From Aminobacter anthyllidis (GTDB lineage Bacteria; Pseudomonadota; Alphaproteobacteria; Rhizobiales; Rhizobiaceae), in the NCBI RefSeq assembly GCF_018555685.1, contig NZ_JAFLWW010000010.1, positions 1 to 64,000 on the forward strand: a stretch of DNA of 64,000 nt. Reading direction: 5' to 3'. Position 1 is the stretch's first letter. Each line of letters opens with the position of its first letter. Under the pieces are notes generated by a model that was given only the letters and a program-made list of their open reading frames with translations, searched no databases and was not told the DNA's origin. Shown piece after piece: positions 1 to 8,679 of this stretch. Both the position numbers and the translations under genes were made by a program.

Positions 1-121
1 GGTTCAAGCGCTCGACCTTGGCCGCATCGACATCGACGCAGACAACGTCATGCCCGACCTCGGCCAACACCGCTGCCTGAACCAGGCCAACATAGCCAAT
101 GCCAAAAACTGTCAGATTCAT
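1..121 (-). CDS. UDP-glucose/GDP-mannose dehydrogenase family protein, N-terminal fragment
   Basis: The reverse strand from the ATG at 119-121 reads MNLTVFGIGYVGLVQAAVLA and continues through a second acidic strand (VVCVDVD) to the window edge. The GxGYVG loop followed by a strand ending in Asp is the NAD-binding Rossmann start of nucleotide-sugar 6-dehydrogenases, which oxidise UDP-glucose or GDP-mannose to the uronic acid for exopolysaccharide or LPS. Only about 40 residues are inside the window, so the exact substrate cannot be decided. It starts 85 bp beyond the end of hemN on the same strand. Confidence 0.75.
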   Translation of the reverse strand, partial: MNLTVFGIGYVGLVQAAVLAEVGHDVVCVDVDAAKVERLN

Positions 122-206
122 CCGGTCCAGATCCCGTTCGCGCCGTGCGCTTCGCACGCGCTTGATACAGGAATTTGACGCGGCGCACCAATGCCGGTGC
201 CTGTTG

Positions 207-1556
207 TCAGACGGCTACGGAATGGCGGGCTGTGCCCTGGCCGAGATAGGCGTCGAAATGGGCGGCGATCGATCGAACGAAAGGCTTGCCGCGTTCGGTG
301 ACGACAAAACGGTTGCCCGAACGGGCAAAGACGCCATCGCGATCGCCGGCGGCCAGCAGTTCGGCCTCGGCGATGACAGCACGCGCCGCCTCACCGAAGC
401 GGGAAAGCAACTCGCAGCGCGAGAAGGCGAAGTCGCACATCAGCCGTTCGATGACCCAGCCGCGCATCCGGTCGGCATTGGACAACGCGAAGCCGCGCAC
501 AGTCGCCAGGCCGCCCGCCAGCACGCGGCGCTCATATTCGCCCGTCGCCGGCATGTTCTGGACATAGCCATGCGGCAGCAGCCCGATCGACGAGGCGCCG
601 AGGCCGATCAGTGCATCGGCCTGGTCGGTGGTGTAGCCCTGAAAGTTGCGCCGCAGCGTGCCCGCGCGGGCGGCCACGGCCAGACTGTCCCCGGGCAAGG
701 CGAAATGATCCATGCCGACGGCCTCGTAGCCGGCCTCGAGGATCAGCCGCATAGCCGCCGCCGACTGCTCCAACCGGGCCGCGGCGTCGGGCAGCAGCGC
801 ATCATCGATCATCGTCTGGTGCTTCTTCAGCCACGGCACATGGGCGTAGCCGAACAGCGCGATGCGGTCGGGCCGCAGCGACAGCAGCTTTTCCGTCGTC
901 GCAGCGATGCTGTCGAGCGTCTGGTGCGGCAGGCCGTAGAGCATGTCGAGATTGACCGAGCGCACGCCGCGTGCGCGGACGGCATCGACCACGGCTTTCG
1001 TCTGCTCGAAGCTCTGCTCGCGGTTGATGGTCTTTTGAACCCGCTCATCGAAATCCTGCACGCCAAGGCTGGCGCGTGTCATGCCGATCGCGGCCAGCGC
1101 ATCGAAACGTGGTTCATCCATGTCGTTGGGATCGATCTCGACGCTGATCTCGGCGTCGCGCGCGAAGCTGAATTTCTCGCGCAGCCTGCACCCCAGCAAG
1201 ATCAAATCATCGGCGGTCAACATTGTCGGCGAACCGCCACCGAAATGCACCGCCTTGATGTTTAGTCGGCTTCCGCATAGGGCAGCGACCGTGGCAATTT
1301 CGGCGTTCAGAGCAGTCAGGTATCGAGCGACGGGGTCGTAGCGCCGTGTTTGTTTCGTGTGGCAGGCGCAGAACCAGCACAGCCGATCACAATAGGGGAT
1401 GTGGACATAGAGCGATGCGGCCGAGCCCTTGGGCAACGCGCGCAGCCAGCTGCCATAAGTCGTGGCCGAGATCGCGGCATTGAAATGCGGCGCAGTCGGG
1501 TAGCTGGTGTAGCGCGGCACGGGTGCTGCGTATCTTTCGACGAGGGTACCGTCCAT
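207..1556 (-). CDS. hemN: Oxygen-independent coproporphyrinogen III oxidase HemN
   Basis: Radical-SAM enzyme that decarboxylates coproporphyrinogen III to protoporphyrinogen IX without oxygen, in the cytoplasm. The HemN signature PRYTSYPTAPHF lies near the N-terminus. The cluster motif CDRLCWFCAC follows a HIPYC strand, giving the CxxxCxxC triad plus the extra Cys typical of HemN. The full length of about 449 residues fits the family. Three starts are possible: TTG at 1571, ATG at 1568 and ATG at 1556. I prefer 1556 because a GGAG lies 6 nt upstream of it. The promoter region shared with the divergent FNR-type gene holds an FNR box at 1608-1621, so low-oxygen induction is expected. It supplies haem for the cbb3 oxidase encoded nearby. 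Confidence 0.95.
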   Translation of the reverse strand: MDGTLVERYAAPVPRYTSYPTAPHFNAAISATTYGSWLRALPKGSAASLYVHIPYCDRLCWFCACHTKQTRRYDPVARYLTALNAEIATVAALCGSRLNIKAVHFGGGSPTMLTADDLILLGCRLREKFSFARDAEISVEIDPNDMDEPRFDALAAIGMTRASLGVQDFDERVQKTINREQSFEQTKAVVDAVRARGVRSVNLDMLYGLPHQTLDSIAATTEKLLSLRPDRIALFGYAHVPWLKKHQTMIDDALLPDAAARLEQSAAAMRLILEAGYEAVGMDHFALPGDSLAVAARAGTLRRNFQGYTTDQADALIGLGASSIGLLPHGYVQNMPATGEYERRVLAGGLATVRGFALSNADRMRGWVIERLMCDFAFSRCELLSRFGEAARAVIAEAELLAAGDRDGVFARSGNRFVVTERGKPFVRSIAAHFDAYLGQGTARHSVAV

Positions 1557-1607
1557 GATCGTCTCCATCAACGATCAGAAGATGCTATAGAGGCTCCGAC
1601 CTTCGCC

Positions 1608-1621
1608 TTGACTTGGATCAA
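1608..1621. promoter_or_regulatory. FNR/FixK-type anaerobox between hemN and fnrN
   Basis: TTGAC-TTGG-ATCAA matches the FNR consensus TTGAT-N4-ATCAA at 9 of 10 conserved positions. It lies about 50 bp from the hemN start and about 87 bp from the fnrN start, so it can serve either divergent promoter and could mediate autoregulation of fnrN. Confidence 0.8.
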
Positions 1622-1707
1622 CCCTTTTCCGGTGCGGACACAATGACACGGTTCCTTTTGCCCACCGTGGTCCCTAGATTGAGCAAATCAGAGTACTGGA
1701 CGAAGAA

Positions 1708-2433
1708 ATGGCCGTTCGCCAGGACATTCACAATTCAGAGATACCGGTGTTGTGCCGCGCTTGCGAAGCGCGGCATCGCGGCGTCTGCGGCGCGCTAACG
1801 CCGGAACAGCTGGTCGAACTCAGCCGTCACACCACCAAGCGCAAGGTTGAAGCAGGCGCGGTGCTGGTTTCTGATAGCGATACGATCGACAGCTACGCCA
1901 ACGTGCTGGCCGGTGTCGTCAAGCTGACCAAGACATTGCCTGATGGCCGCCAGCAGATCGTCGGGCTGCAGTTCGCCCCAGATTTCATCGGCCGGCCGTT
2001 CAAGCGGGAGAGCTCGATCACCGCAGAGGCCGCAACGGCTGTCCGCGTCTGCGCCTTCCCAAAAACCTCGCTCGACCGGATGATCTCACAAGCGCCGGAA
2101 CTTGGTCATAGGCTGCACCTGCAGGCGCTCAACGAACTCGATGAGGCGCGCGACTGGATGCTGACGCTGGGACGCAAGACCGCGTCCGAGCGCGTTGCCT
2201 CCTTCCTGCACCTCATCGCGCGACATGGCGACCCCGAGGCTGAGAGCGATGGCGAGATCAGCTTCGACCTGCCGCTGACCCGCGCCGACATCGCCGACTT
2301 TCTGGGCCTGACCATCGAAACCGTCAGCCGTCAGTTGACCAAGTTGCGCAAGGACGGGCTGATCGCGGTTGAGAACAATCGCCACGTCACCGTCTTCGAC
2401 GTCGGCAAGCTGGAACGCCGCGCCAACATTTGA
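1708..2433 (+). CDS. fnrN: FNR-type oxygen-sensing transcriptional regulator (CRP/FNR family)
   Basis: Likely master switch of the micro-oxic genes around it. The N-terminal cysteines C16, C19 and C27 plus C115 in the beta-roll correspond in spacing to the four [4Fe-4S] ligands of E. coli FNR (20, 23, 29, 122), so the protein should sense oxygen directly, unlike cysteine-poor FixK. A cAMP-receptor-type beta-barrel spans about residues 35-120, a dimerisation helix about 125-155, and a winged helix-turn-helix about 190-225. The recognition helix carries E204, S207 and R208 (ETVSRQ), the FNR specificity residues for TTGAT half-sites. The ATG at 1708 is preceded by GAAGAA. Whether it is called fnrN, fnrL or anr depends on lineage; the FNR type is secure. 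Confidence 0.92.
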   Translation: MAVRQDIHNSEIPVLCRACEARHRGVCGALTPEQLVELSRHTTKRKVEAGAVLVSDSDTIDSYANVLAGVVKLTKTLPDGRQQIVGLQFAPDFIGRPFKRESSITAEAATAVRVCAFPKTSLDRMISQAPELGHRLHLQALNELDEARDWMLTLGRKTASERVASFLHLIARHGDPEAESDGEISFDLPLTRADIADFLGLTIETVSRQLTKLRKDGLIAVENNRHVTVFDVGKLERRANI

Positions 2434-2443
2434 GCGGCTGATG

Positions 2444-2923
2444 TCACCCCGGCGGCACAAGATGCGCGACGATACGGTCGCGTTCGAAGGCGACGTGCCG
2501 GCGTACCGCGCCGAAATACCCGCGCAGCATGAAGCCAAGCGTCTCGGGGTTATCAGCTACACCGTGCCGGGCGGCAAACCGCAAGGCGTCGCGCAGCTCG
2601 GCAGCAGAGCCTTCATCTTCGAGATGCTCGTTCTTCAGCCGCTCGACTGTTTCGGCCGCCTCGACGCTGTGTCCCAGACTCGCGCAAAAATGCGGGAAAA
2701 TCCGCTGCTCCTCGAAGCGGTGAATCTTCGCCATAGTCTGGCCGAGCGCCCGTGCCGCAAGGATGCAGTTGCGGCGGTCGAGGCCATTGGGCAACGAATC
2801 GGCAATCTCTTCGAGACGATCGCATAGAGCGAGTTCGGCCGCATGGGCGCGACGCATCACCTCGACCGCGTCGCGCGCAGCGTCATCGTGCCATCCGGTC
2901 TGCGTGTCGTTGAACGCGGTCAT
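2444..2923 (-). CDS. Hemerythrin-like domain protein
   Basis: A 159-residue four-helix protein with the non-haem di-iron ligand pattern: H27, H68 with E72 (HxxxE), H100 in NEHLEDE, and H143 with E147 (HVAFE). This fits the hemerythrin/HHE cation-binding family, whose members bind O2 or NO or protect iron centres. I chose the ATG at 2923; the frame extends upstream to 3046 but would then include the FNR box. It is convergent with fnrN (10 bp apart) and divergent from ccoN, with a perfect anaerobox about 55 bp before its start, so co-induction at low oxygen is likely. Its ligand and exact role are not known. Confidence 0.8.
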   Translation of the reverse strand: MTAFNDTQTGWHDDAARDAVEVMRRAHAAELALCDRLEEIADSLPNGLDRRNCILAARALGQTMAKIHRFEEQRIFPHFCASLGHSVEAAETVERLKNEHLEDEGSAAELRDALRFAARHGVADNPETLGFMLRGYFGAVRRHVAFERDRIVAHLVPPG

Positions 2924-2978
2924 GCTGTTTGATGTTCCCCTTTGACGCCAAGGCTGATCCGCCGCGGCCTGCTTGACC

Positions 2979-2992
2979 TTGATCCAGATCAA
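2979..2992. promoter_or_regulatory. Perfect FNR anaerobox between the hemerythrin gene and ccoN
   Basis: TTGAT-CCAG-ATCAA matches all ten conserved FNR-box positions. It sits 83 bp before the ccoN ATG and 55 bp before the hemerythrin start on the other strand, consistent with activation of one or both divergent promoters by the FNR-type protein encoded at 1708-2433. Confidence 0.9.
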
Positions 2993-3075
2993 GGCGCGGG
3001 CAGCTGATGTCGTGGATGTGTCCGGTCTGGCGTCGGCGAGAACCACCGGCGCGCGACCATCGTCGGGGATCGCTC

Positions 3076-4692
3076 ATGAAATACGGAAACGAAATCGTCC
3101 TGCTGGCATTGGCGGCCTTTGCTGCCTTGCTCGGCGCCGCCTTCGCGCAGGACAGCCAGTTCGGCGCCCATATGTGGGTGCTGTTTTTCGCCCTGGTCGC
3201 TGGCGCCATCGTCCTGTTGCGCACCGGCAACTACGCGCCGGTCGATATCCTCGCCGAGGACAAGTCGCCCTATATGGATGGGCCGATACGCTACGGCGTC
3301 ATCGCCACCGTGTTCTGGGGTGTCACAGGCTTCCTGGTCGGCGTTATCGTGGCCGCACAGCTGGCCTTCCCCGACCTCAACATCGAGCCCTGGCTGAATT
3401 TCGGCCGGCTGCGCCCGCTGCACACCTCGGCCGTGGTCTTCGCCTTCGGCGGCAATGCGCTCATCGCGACCTCGTTCTATGTCGTCCAGCGCACGTCGCG
3501 GGCGCGGCTCTTCGGCGGGAATCTCGCCTGGTACGTGTTCTGGGGCTATCAGCTGTTCATCGTCATGGCGGCGACCGGCTACCTGTTGGGCATCACCCAG
3601 AGCCGCGAATATGCCGAGCCTGAGTGGTATGTCGACATCTTCCTGACCGTGGTCTGGGTCGCCTATCTCGTCGTCTTCCTCGGCACGATCCTGAACCGCA
3701 AGGAGCCGCATATCTATGTGGCCAACTGGTTCTACCTCGCCTTCATCATCACCATCGCCATGCTGCACGTGGTCAACAACCTGGCGGTGCCGGCGTCATT
3801 CCTCGGCTCGAAGAGCTACTCGCTGTTCTCGGGCGTGCAGGACGCGCTGACGCAGTGGTGGTACGGCCACAACGCCGTCGGCTTCTTCCTCACCGCGGGC
3901 TTCCTCGGCATGATGTATTACTTCGTGCCCAAGCAGGTCGACCGCCCGGTCTATTCCTACCGGCTGTCGATCATCCACTTCTGGTCGCTGATCTTCCTCT
4001 ACATCTGGGCCGGTCCGCACCACCTGCACTACACCGCTTTGCCCGACTGGGCGCAGACGCTCGGCATGGTGTTTTCGATCATGCTGTGGATGCCGTCCTG
4101 GGGCGGCATGATCAACGGCCTGATGACGCTGTCGGGCGCCTGGGACAAGATCCGCACCGATCCGATCGTCCGCATGATGGTCGTGGCCATCGCCTTCTAC
4201 GGCATGTCGACCTTCGAAGGCCCGATGATGTCGATCAAGGCGGTCAACTCGCTCAGCCACTACACCGAGTGGACGATCGGGCACGTCCATTCCGGCGCGC
4301 TCGGCTGGAACGGCATGATCACCTTCGGCGCCATCTATTTCCTGGTGCCGCGCCTGTGGGGCCGCGAACGGCTGTACTCGATGCGCATGGTCACCTGGCA
4401 CTTCTGGCTCGCCACGCTCGGCATCGTTGTCTACGCCGCCGTGATGTGGGTCGCCGGCATCAGCCAGGGCCTGATGTGGCGTGAATACGACGAGCAGGGT
4501 TTCCTGGTCTATTCCTTCGCCGAAAGCGTCGCGGCCATGGTGCCCTACTACGTCGTCCGCACCATTGGCGGCCTGATGTACCTCGCCGGCGCACTGGTGA
4601 TGGCCTTCAACGTCTTCATGACGATCCGCGGCCACCTGCGCCAGGAAGAGCCGATGCCCGGCACCGTACCAGCCCTCCAGCCTGCGCAGTAA
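3076..4692 (+). CDS. ccoN: Cytochrome cbb3 oxidase catalytic subunit CcoN (FixN)
   Basis: Subunit I of the high-affinity haem-copper oxidase that reduces O2 to water and pumps protons in the inner membrane. The 538-residue protein is hydrophobic throughout, with about 12 membrane spans. H116 in LHTSAVVF is a low-spin haem ligand. H265 in [10 protein letters not shown] and H315/H316 in [10 protein letters not shown] are the CuB histidines. [12 protein letters not shown] near residue 420 carries the remaining haem histidines. The ATG at 3076 is preceded by GGGGAT; the reading frame begins at 3007, but that extension is not hydrophobic and lacks a ribosome site. First gene of ccoNOQP, under the perfect anaerobox at 2979-2992. 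Known by the alternative name fixN in rhizobia. Confidence 0.98.
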   Translation: MKYGNEIVLLALAAFAALLGAAFAQDSQFGAHMWVLFFALVAGAIVLLRTGNYAPVDILAEDKSPYMDGPIRYGVIATVFWGVTGFLVGVIVAAQLAFPDLNIEPWLNFGRLRPLHTSAVVFAFGGNALIATSFYVVQRTSRARLFGGNLAWYVFWGYQLFIVMAATGYLLGITQSREYAEPEWYVDIFLTVVWVAYLVVFLGTILNRKEPHIYVANWFYLAFIITIAMLHVVNNLAVPASFLGSKSYSLFSGVQDALTQWWYGHNAVGFFLTAGFLGMMYYFVPKQVDRPVYSYRLSIIHFWSLIFLYIWAGPHHLHYTALPDWAQTLGMVFSIMLWMPSWGGMINGLMTLSGAWDKIRTDPIVRMMVVAIAFYGMSTFEGPMMSIKAVNSLSHYTEWTIGHVHSGALGWNGMITFGAIYFLVPRLWGRERLYSMRMVTWHFWLATLGIVVYAAVMWVAGISQGLMWREYDEQGFLVYSFAESVAAMVPYYVVRTIGGLMYLAGALVMAFNVFMTIRGHLRQEEPMPGTVPALQPAQ

Positions 4693-4702
4693 GGAGCCCG
4701 AC

Positions 4703-5434
4703 ATGGCACTGCTCGACAAACACAAGACAATCGAGAAGAACGCGACGCTGCTGCTGGTCGGCACGCTGCTGGTCGTCAGCATCGGCGGCCTCGTCCAGAT
4801 CACGCCGCTGTTCTATCTCGAGAACACCATCGAGAAGGTCGAAGGCATGCGGCCCTACTCGCCGCTGGAGCTAGCCGGCCGCAACGTCTACATCCGCGAG
4901 GGCTGCTACACTTGCCATAGCCAGATGATCCGGCCGTTCCGCGACGAGGTCGAGCGCTACGGCCACTACAGCCTGGCGGCGGAGTCGATGTACGACCATC
5001 CCTTCCAGTGGGGATCGAAGCGTACCGGCCCCGACCTCGCCCGTGTCGGCAACCGCTACTCCAACGAATGGCATGTCCAGCATCTGGTCGAGCCGCGCTC
5101 GGTAGTGCCGGAATCGGTCATGCCGAGCTACGCCTTCCTCAAGGAAACACCGCTTGCGGTGAAGAACGTCAGCTACGACCTGATCGCCAACCGTCGCGTC
5201 GGTGTGCCCTACAGCGACGAGATGATCGCCAGCGCCGAAGCCGACATGAAGGCGCAGGCCGACCCGAATGCTGACACCTCGGGTGTGCTGGCACGCTATC
5301 CCAAGGCCAAGCTCGGCGACTTCGACGGCGATCCGGCGGCGCTGACCGAGATGGATGCGCTGGTCGCCTATCTGCAGATGCTCGGCACGCTGGTCGACTT
5401 CTCGACCTACGACCCCGCCACCGGCTACCGCTAG
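4703..5434 (+). CDS. ccoO: Cytochrome cbb3 oxidase subunit II, monohaem c-type CcoO
   Basis: Membrane-anchored cytochrome c that passes electrons from CcoP to the CcoN active site. One N-terminal membrane span (about residues 14-36) is followed by a periplasmic domain with a single haem c site CYTCH at residues 68-72. [13 protein letters not shown] and the distal methionine in VMPSYAF are typical of CcoO. It starts 10 bp after ccoN behind an AAGGAG, and ends 10 bp before ccoQ. Length 243 matches the family. Confidence 0.98.
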   Translation: MALLDKHKTIEKNATLLLVGTLLVVSIGGLVQITPLFYLENTIEKVEGMRPYSPLELAGRNVYIREGCYTCHSQMIRPFRDEVERYGHYSLAAESMYDHPFQWGSKRTGPDLARVGNRYSNEWHVQHLVEPRSVVPESVMPSYAFLKETPLAVKNVSYDLIANRRVGVPYSDEMIASAEADMKAQADPNADTSGVLARYPKAKLGDFDGDPAALTEMDALVAYLQMLGTLVDFSTYDPATGYR

Positions 5435-5444
5435 GAGATTTGTC

Positions 5445-5594
5445 ATGGACTACACGACGTTGCGGCATTTCGCCGATAGCTGGGGGCTTCTGGCGATGAC
5501 CGCCTTCTTCATCGGCGCGGTGATCTTCGCGCTTCGCCCCGGTGGCCGCGAGGCGGCCGAACGGGCTGCGCAAATTCCGCTCAAGGAGGACTGA
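5445..5594 (+). CDS. ccoQ: Cytochrome cbb3 oxidase small subunit CcoQ
   Basis: A 49-residue protein with one membrane span (LLAMTAFFIGAVIFAL) and a charged cytoplasmic tail, the standard CcoQ/FixQ layout. CcoQ stabilises the CcoNO-CcoP complex. The ATG at 5445 lies 10 bp after ccoO behind an AGGAG. Its last codons contain the AAGGAGG used as ribosome site for ccoP, so translation of the two is probably linked. Confidence 0.93.
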   Translation: MDYTTLRHFADSWGLLAMTAFFIGAVIFALRPGGREAAERAAQIPLKED

Positions 5595-5597
5595 TCT

Positions 5598-6461
5598 GTG
5601 GGCGAAAAGCATATCGACGAATTGTCCGGCGTCGAGACCACCGGACATGAATGGGACGGCATCACCGAGCTCAACAATCCGATGCCGCGTTGGTGGCTGT
5701 GGACCTTCTACGCCACCATCGTCTGGGCACTGGCCTACACCATCGCCTATCCAGCCTGGCCATTGATCAGCTCCGCGACCACGGGCGTGCTGGGCTATTC
5801 CAGCCGCGCCGACGTGACGAACGAACTCGCCGCGGCCGAAGCAGCCAAGAGCACCTATGTCGAGGCGGTGAAGGCGAAGAGCGTCGGCGAGATCCTTGCC
5901 GACGAGAACCTGCGCCAGTTCGCCACCGCTGCCGGCTCCGCGGCCTTCAAGGTCAATTGCATCCAGTGCCACGGTTCCGGTGCGCAAGGGTCGCCCGGTT
6001 TTCCCAACCTCAACGACGACGAGTGGCTGTGGGGCGGCAACATCGAGCAGATCTACACGACCATCGCGCACGGCGTCCGCTTCGACGGCGACGAGGCGAC
6101 GCATGTGTCGGAAATGCCGGCTTTCGCCGAAATCCTCGAACCACAGCAGGTCAACGAGGTTGCCGCCTATGTCGCCAGCCTCTCTGGTCAAGCGGACACG
6201 CCTGAACTCGTGCCGGCGGGCGCCAAGGTGTTCGCCGACAATTGCGCCGCCTGCCACGGCGACAATGCCAAAGGCAACAAGGAGATGGGCGCGCCCGACC
6301 TGACCGACGCCATCGCGCTTTATGCTTCGGGACAGACCGCGATCGCCCAGCAGGTACGGCACCCCAAGCACGGCGCCATGCCCGCCTGGGGCGACCGACT
6401 TGGCGATGTGAAGGTCAAGGAACTTGCGATCTTCGTCCATTCGCTCGGCGGCGGCGAATAA
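5598..6461 (+). CDS. ccoP: Cytochrome cbb3 oxidase subunit III, dihaem c-type CcoP
   Basis: Dihaem cytochrome c that accepts electrons from soluble cytochrome c or the bc1 complex. The N-terminal membrane anchor (WWLWTFYATIVWALAYTI, about residues 32-49) is followed by two cytochrome c domains with CIQCH at 121-125 and CAACH at 216-220. Methionines in SEMPAFAE and AMPAWGDR are candidate axial ligands. Translation starts at GTG 5598, placed 7 nt after an AAGGAGG inside the end of ccoQ. The 287-residue length is normal. A hairpin with a T run follows at 6501. Confidence 0.98.
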   Translation: MGEKHIDELSGVETTGHEWDGITELNNPMPRWWLWTFYATIVWALAYTIAYPAWPLISSATTGVLGYSSRADVTNELAAAEAAKSTYVEAVKAKSVGEILADENLRQFATAAGSAAFKVNCIQCHGSGAQGSPGFPNLNDDEWLWGGNIEQIYTTIAHGVRFDGDEATHVSEMPAFAEILEPQQVNEVAAYVASLSGQADTPELVPAGAKVFADNCAACHGDNAKGNKEMGAPDLTDAIALYASGQTAIAQQVRHPKHGAMPAWGDRLGDVKVKELAIFVHSLGGGE

Positions 6462-6500
6462 CCCTCCATCGCCGGCGGGTGATGGACGAAGGGCGGGGGA

Positions 6501-6530
6501 GAGGCTCGGCAGCAATGCCGGGCCTCTTTT
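6501..6530 (+). terminator. Intrinsic terminator after ccoNOQP
   Basis: A 10-bp stem (6501-6510 with 6517-6526, one G-T pair) with a 6-nt loop is followed immediately by TTTT. It separates ccoNOQP from the ccoG promoter, so the two operons can be expressed independently. Confidence 0.8.
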
Positions 6531-6543
6531 GCACTCGTCCGGC

Positions 6544-6557
6544 TTGACCTGAATCAA
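6544..6557. promoter_or_regulatory. FNR anaerobox upstream of ccoG
   Basis: TTGAC-CTGA-ATCAA matches the FNR consensus at 9 of 10 conserved positions. It lies 71 bp before the ccoG ATG and just after the ccoP terminator, arguing that ccoGHIS has its own low-oxygen promoter. Confidence 0.85.
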
Positions 6558-6628
6558 GGCCGGCCCCCGGCGATTGCGGCAAAGCAATAGCGACGCTGCC
6601 GAACGACGGCGTCCAGCAGGAGACGAGA

Positions 6629-8185
6629 ATGCTTGACGACAGGGAAGTGGAGAGGCTCGAGGTCGAAGCGGTCAATTCCGCCAGGACCCGCCAACCGCTC
6701 TACACCGCGCGCCAGAAGGTCTTTCCCAAGCGGGCCTCCGGCCGGTTCCGTCAGTTCAAGTGGCTGATCATGCTGATCACGCTCGGCATCTACTATCTGA
6801 CGCCGTGGCTGCGCTGGGATCGCGGTCCTTACGCGCCTGATCAGGCGGTCCTGCTCGATATCGCCAATCGCCGCTTCTACTTCTTCGCAATCGAGATCTG
6901 GCCGCAGGAATTCTTCTATGTCGCCGGCCTCCTGGTCATGGCCGGCATCGGCCTGTTCCTCGTCACCTCCACCGTCGGCCGCGCCTGGTGCGGCTACACC
7001 TGCCCGCAGACCGTCTGGGTCGATCTTTTCCTGGTGGTCGAACGCGGCATCGAGGGCGACCGCAACGCTCGCATCAAGCTCGATGGTGCTCCCTGGTCGT
7101 TCGACAAACTTTGGAAGCGCACGGCCAAGCACGCGATCTGGCTGGTCATCGCGGTCGCCACCGGCGGCGCCTGGATCTTCTACTTTGCCGACGCGCCCGC
7201 GCTGCTCGGCGCCTTCGTCACCGGCCAGGCGGCGCCGGTCGCCTACATCACCGTCGCCATCCTCACCGCCACGACCTACGCCTTCGGCGGGCTGATGCGC
7301 GAGCAGGTCTGCACCTACATGTGCCCGTGGCCGCGCATTCAGGCTGCCATGCTCGACGAGAACTCGCTGACCGTCACCTACAATGACTGGCGCGGCGAGC
7401 CGCGTTCGCGCCATGCCAAGAAGGCCGCCGCAGAGGGGCTTTCGGTCGGCGATTGTGTCGACTGCAACGCTTGCGTCGCCGTCTGCCCGATGGGCATTGA
7501 CATCCGCGACGGCCAGCAGCTCGAATGCATCACCTGCGCGCTCTGCATCGATGCCTGCGACAGCGTCATGGACAAGATCGGCAAGGAACGCGGTCTCATC
7601 TCCTACGCCACGCTCGCCGACTATCAGTCGAACATGGCGGTCGCCACGGATCCGGTCACTACCGCCATCGATCCGAAGCGGGTGCGCGACGACAAAGGCA
7701 AGCTCAACGCCGCCATAGCCCACTTCCGGCTCGGTCGCATCTTTAGGCCGCGTACCTTCGTCTATGCCGGAGCCTGGAGCCTCATCGGCTTTGCCTTGCT
7801 TTTTGCGCTGCTGAGCCGCGATCGGCTCGAGGTCAACGTGCTGCATGACCGTAATCCGCAACTTGTCCGCCTCTCGGACGGCTCGATCCGCAATGGCTAC
7901 ACGGTCAAGCTGCTCAACATGGTGCCCGAGCCACGCAACTTTGAACTCAGCATCGAAGGGCTGCCTGGCGCCGCCATGAGCGTCGTCGGCATGGACCTGC
8001 CAGAGAGCCGTTCCATCACTGTCGAGGCCGAGCCCGACAAGCTCAAGACCATCAGGGTCTATGTGCGACAGCCGCGCGAAAACCTGGCCGACGGGCAAAG
8101 TTTCAAATTCATCGTCGTCGACAAGGCAGGCTCCGAAACGGACTCCTATGTCGCCAAGTTCAACGTTCCGGAGGCAGGCAGATGA
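6629..8185 (+). CDS. ccoG: Cytochrome c oxidase accessory protein CcoG (FixG), ferredoxin-type
   Basis: Polyferredoxin membrane protein needed for cbb3 assembly; in other bacteria it reduces Cu(II) to Cu(I) for insertion into CcoN. The 518-residue protein has about five membrane segments. WCGYTCPQT and CTYMCPWPR are the conserved membrane Cys motifs. Two [4Fe-4S] clusters are visible with C276, C279, C282, C286 and C300, C303, C306, C310. An Ig-like domain follows the last span. The ATG is preceded by AGGAGACGAGA. It overlaps ccoH by 4 nt (ATGA). Confidence 0.97.
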   Translation: MLDDREVERLEVEAVNSARTRQPLYTARQKVFPKRASGRFRQFKWLIMLITLGIYYLTPWLRWDRGPYAPDQAVLLDIANRRFYFFAIEIWPQEFFYVAGLLVMAGIGLFLVTSTVGRAWCGYTCPQTVWVDLFLVVERGIEGDRNARIKLDGAPWSFDKLWKRTAKHAIWLVIAVATGGAWIFYFADAPALLGAFVTGQAAPVAYITVAILTATTYAFGGLMREQVCTYMCPWPRIQAAMLDENSLTVTYNDWRGEPRSRHAKKAAAEGLSVGDCVDCNACVAVCPMGIDIRDGQQLECITCALCIDACDSVMDKIGKERGLISYATLADYQSNMAVATDPVTTAIDPKRVRDDKGKLNAAIAHFRLGRIFRPRTFVYAGAWSLIGFALLFALLSRDRLEVNVLHDRNPQLVRLSDGSIRNGYTVKLLNMVPEPRNFELSIEGLPGAAMSVVGMDLPESRSITVEAEPDKLKTIRVYVRQPRENLADGQSFKFIVVDKAGSETDSYVAKFNVPEAGR

Positions 8186-8679
8186 ACTCTCGCTCCATCC
8201 AGACAAGACCGTTCACCGGCTGGCACATGCTGGTCATCATGGTCGCGTTCTTCGGCGTCATCATATCAGTCAATCTGCTCATGGCGACATTGGCCAACAC
8301 GAGCTGGACCGGCCTTGTCGTGCAGAACACCTATGTCGCCAGCCAGCAGTTCAACGAGCGCATTGCCGAGTCCCGCGCCCAGGCCGCACTTGGCTGGAAG
8401 AGCATTCTGACGATCGCCAACGGCGAAGTCAGGTACAGCCTGGCCGATGCAACGGGCTCAACCATTGCCGTCGATGGTGTGACGGCATCCTTCCGTCGTC
8501 CGGCCTATGAAGCGGAAGACTGGCAAGTGGCACTGAAGCGAAATGCCGACGGTGCTTTCTCCATCGTCACGCCGGTCCGCGACGGCATCTGGATCGTCAG
8601 CACGGAAGCGAAAGTTGCGGCCGGAGAGCCTTATCGCGAGGCACGCCGGATCGTCATTGCCGATGGAGAGCTGAAATGA
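8182..8679 (+). CDS. ccoH: FixH/CcoH family cbb3 assembly protein
   Basis: A 165-residue membrane-anchored protein with one N-terminal span (HMLVIMVAFFGVIISVNLLM) preceded by the conserved FTGWHM. FixH/CcoH proteins assist assembly of the cbb3 complex and contact CcoN. The periplasmic remainder is not enzymatic. It overlaps both ccoG and ccoI by ATGA junctions, so the four genes form one tightly coupled operon. Confidence 0.93.
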   Translation: MNSRSIQTRPFTGWHMLVIMVAFFGVIISVNLLMATLANTSWTGLVVQNTYVASQQFNERIAESRAQAALGWKSILTIANGEVRYSLADATGSTIAVDGVTASFRRPAYEAEDWQVALKRNADGAFSIVTPVRDGIWIVSTEAKVAAGEPYREARRIVIADGELK

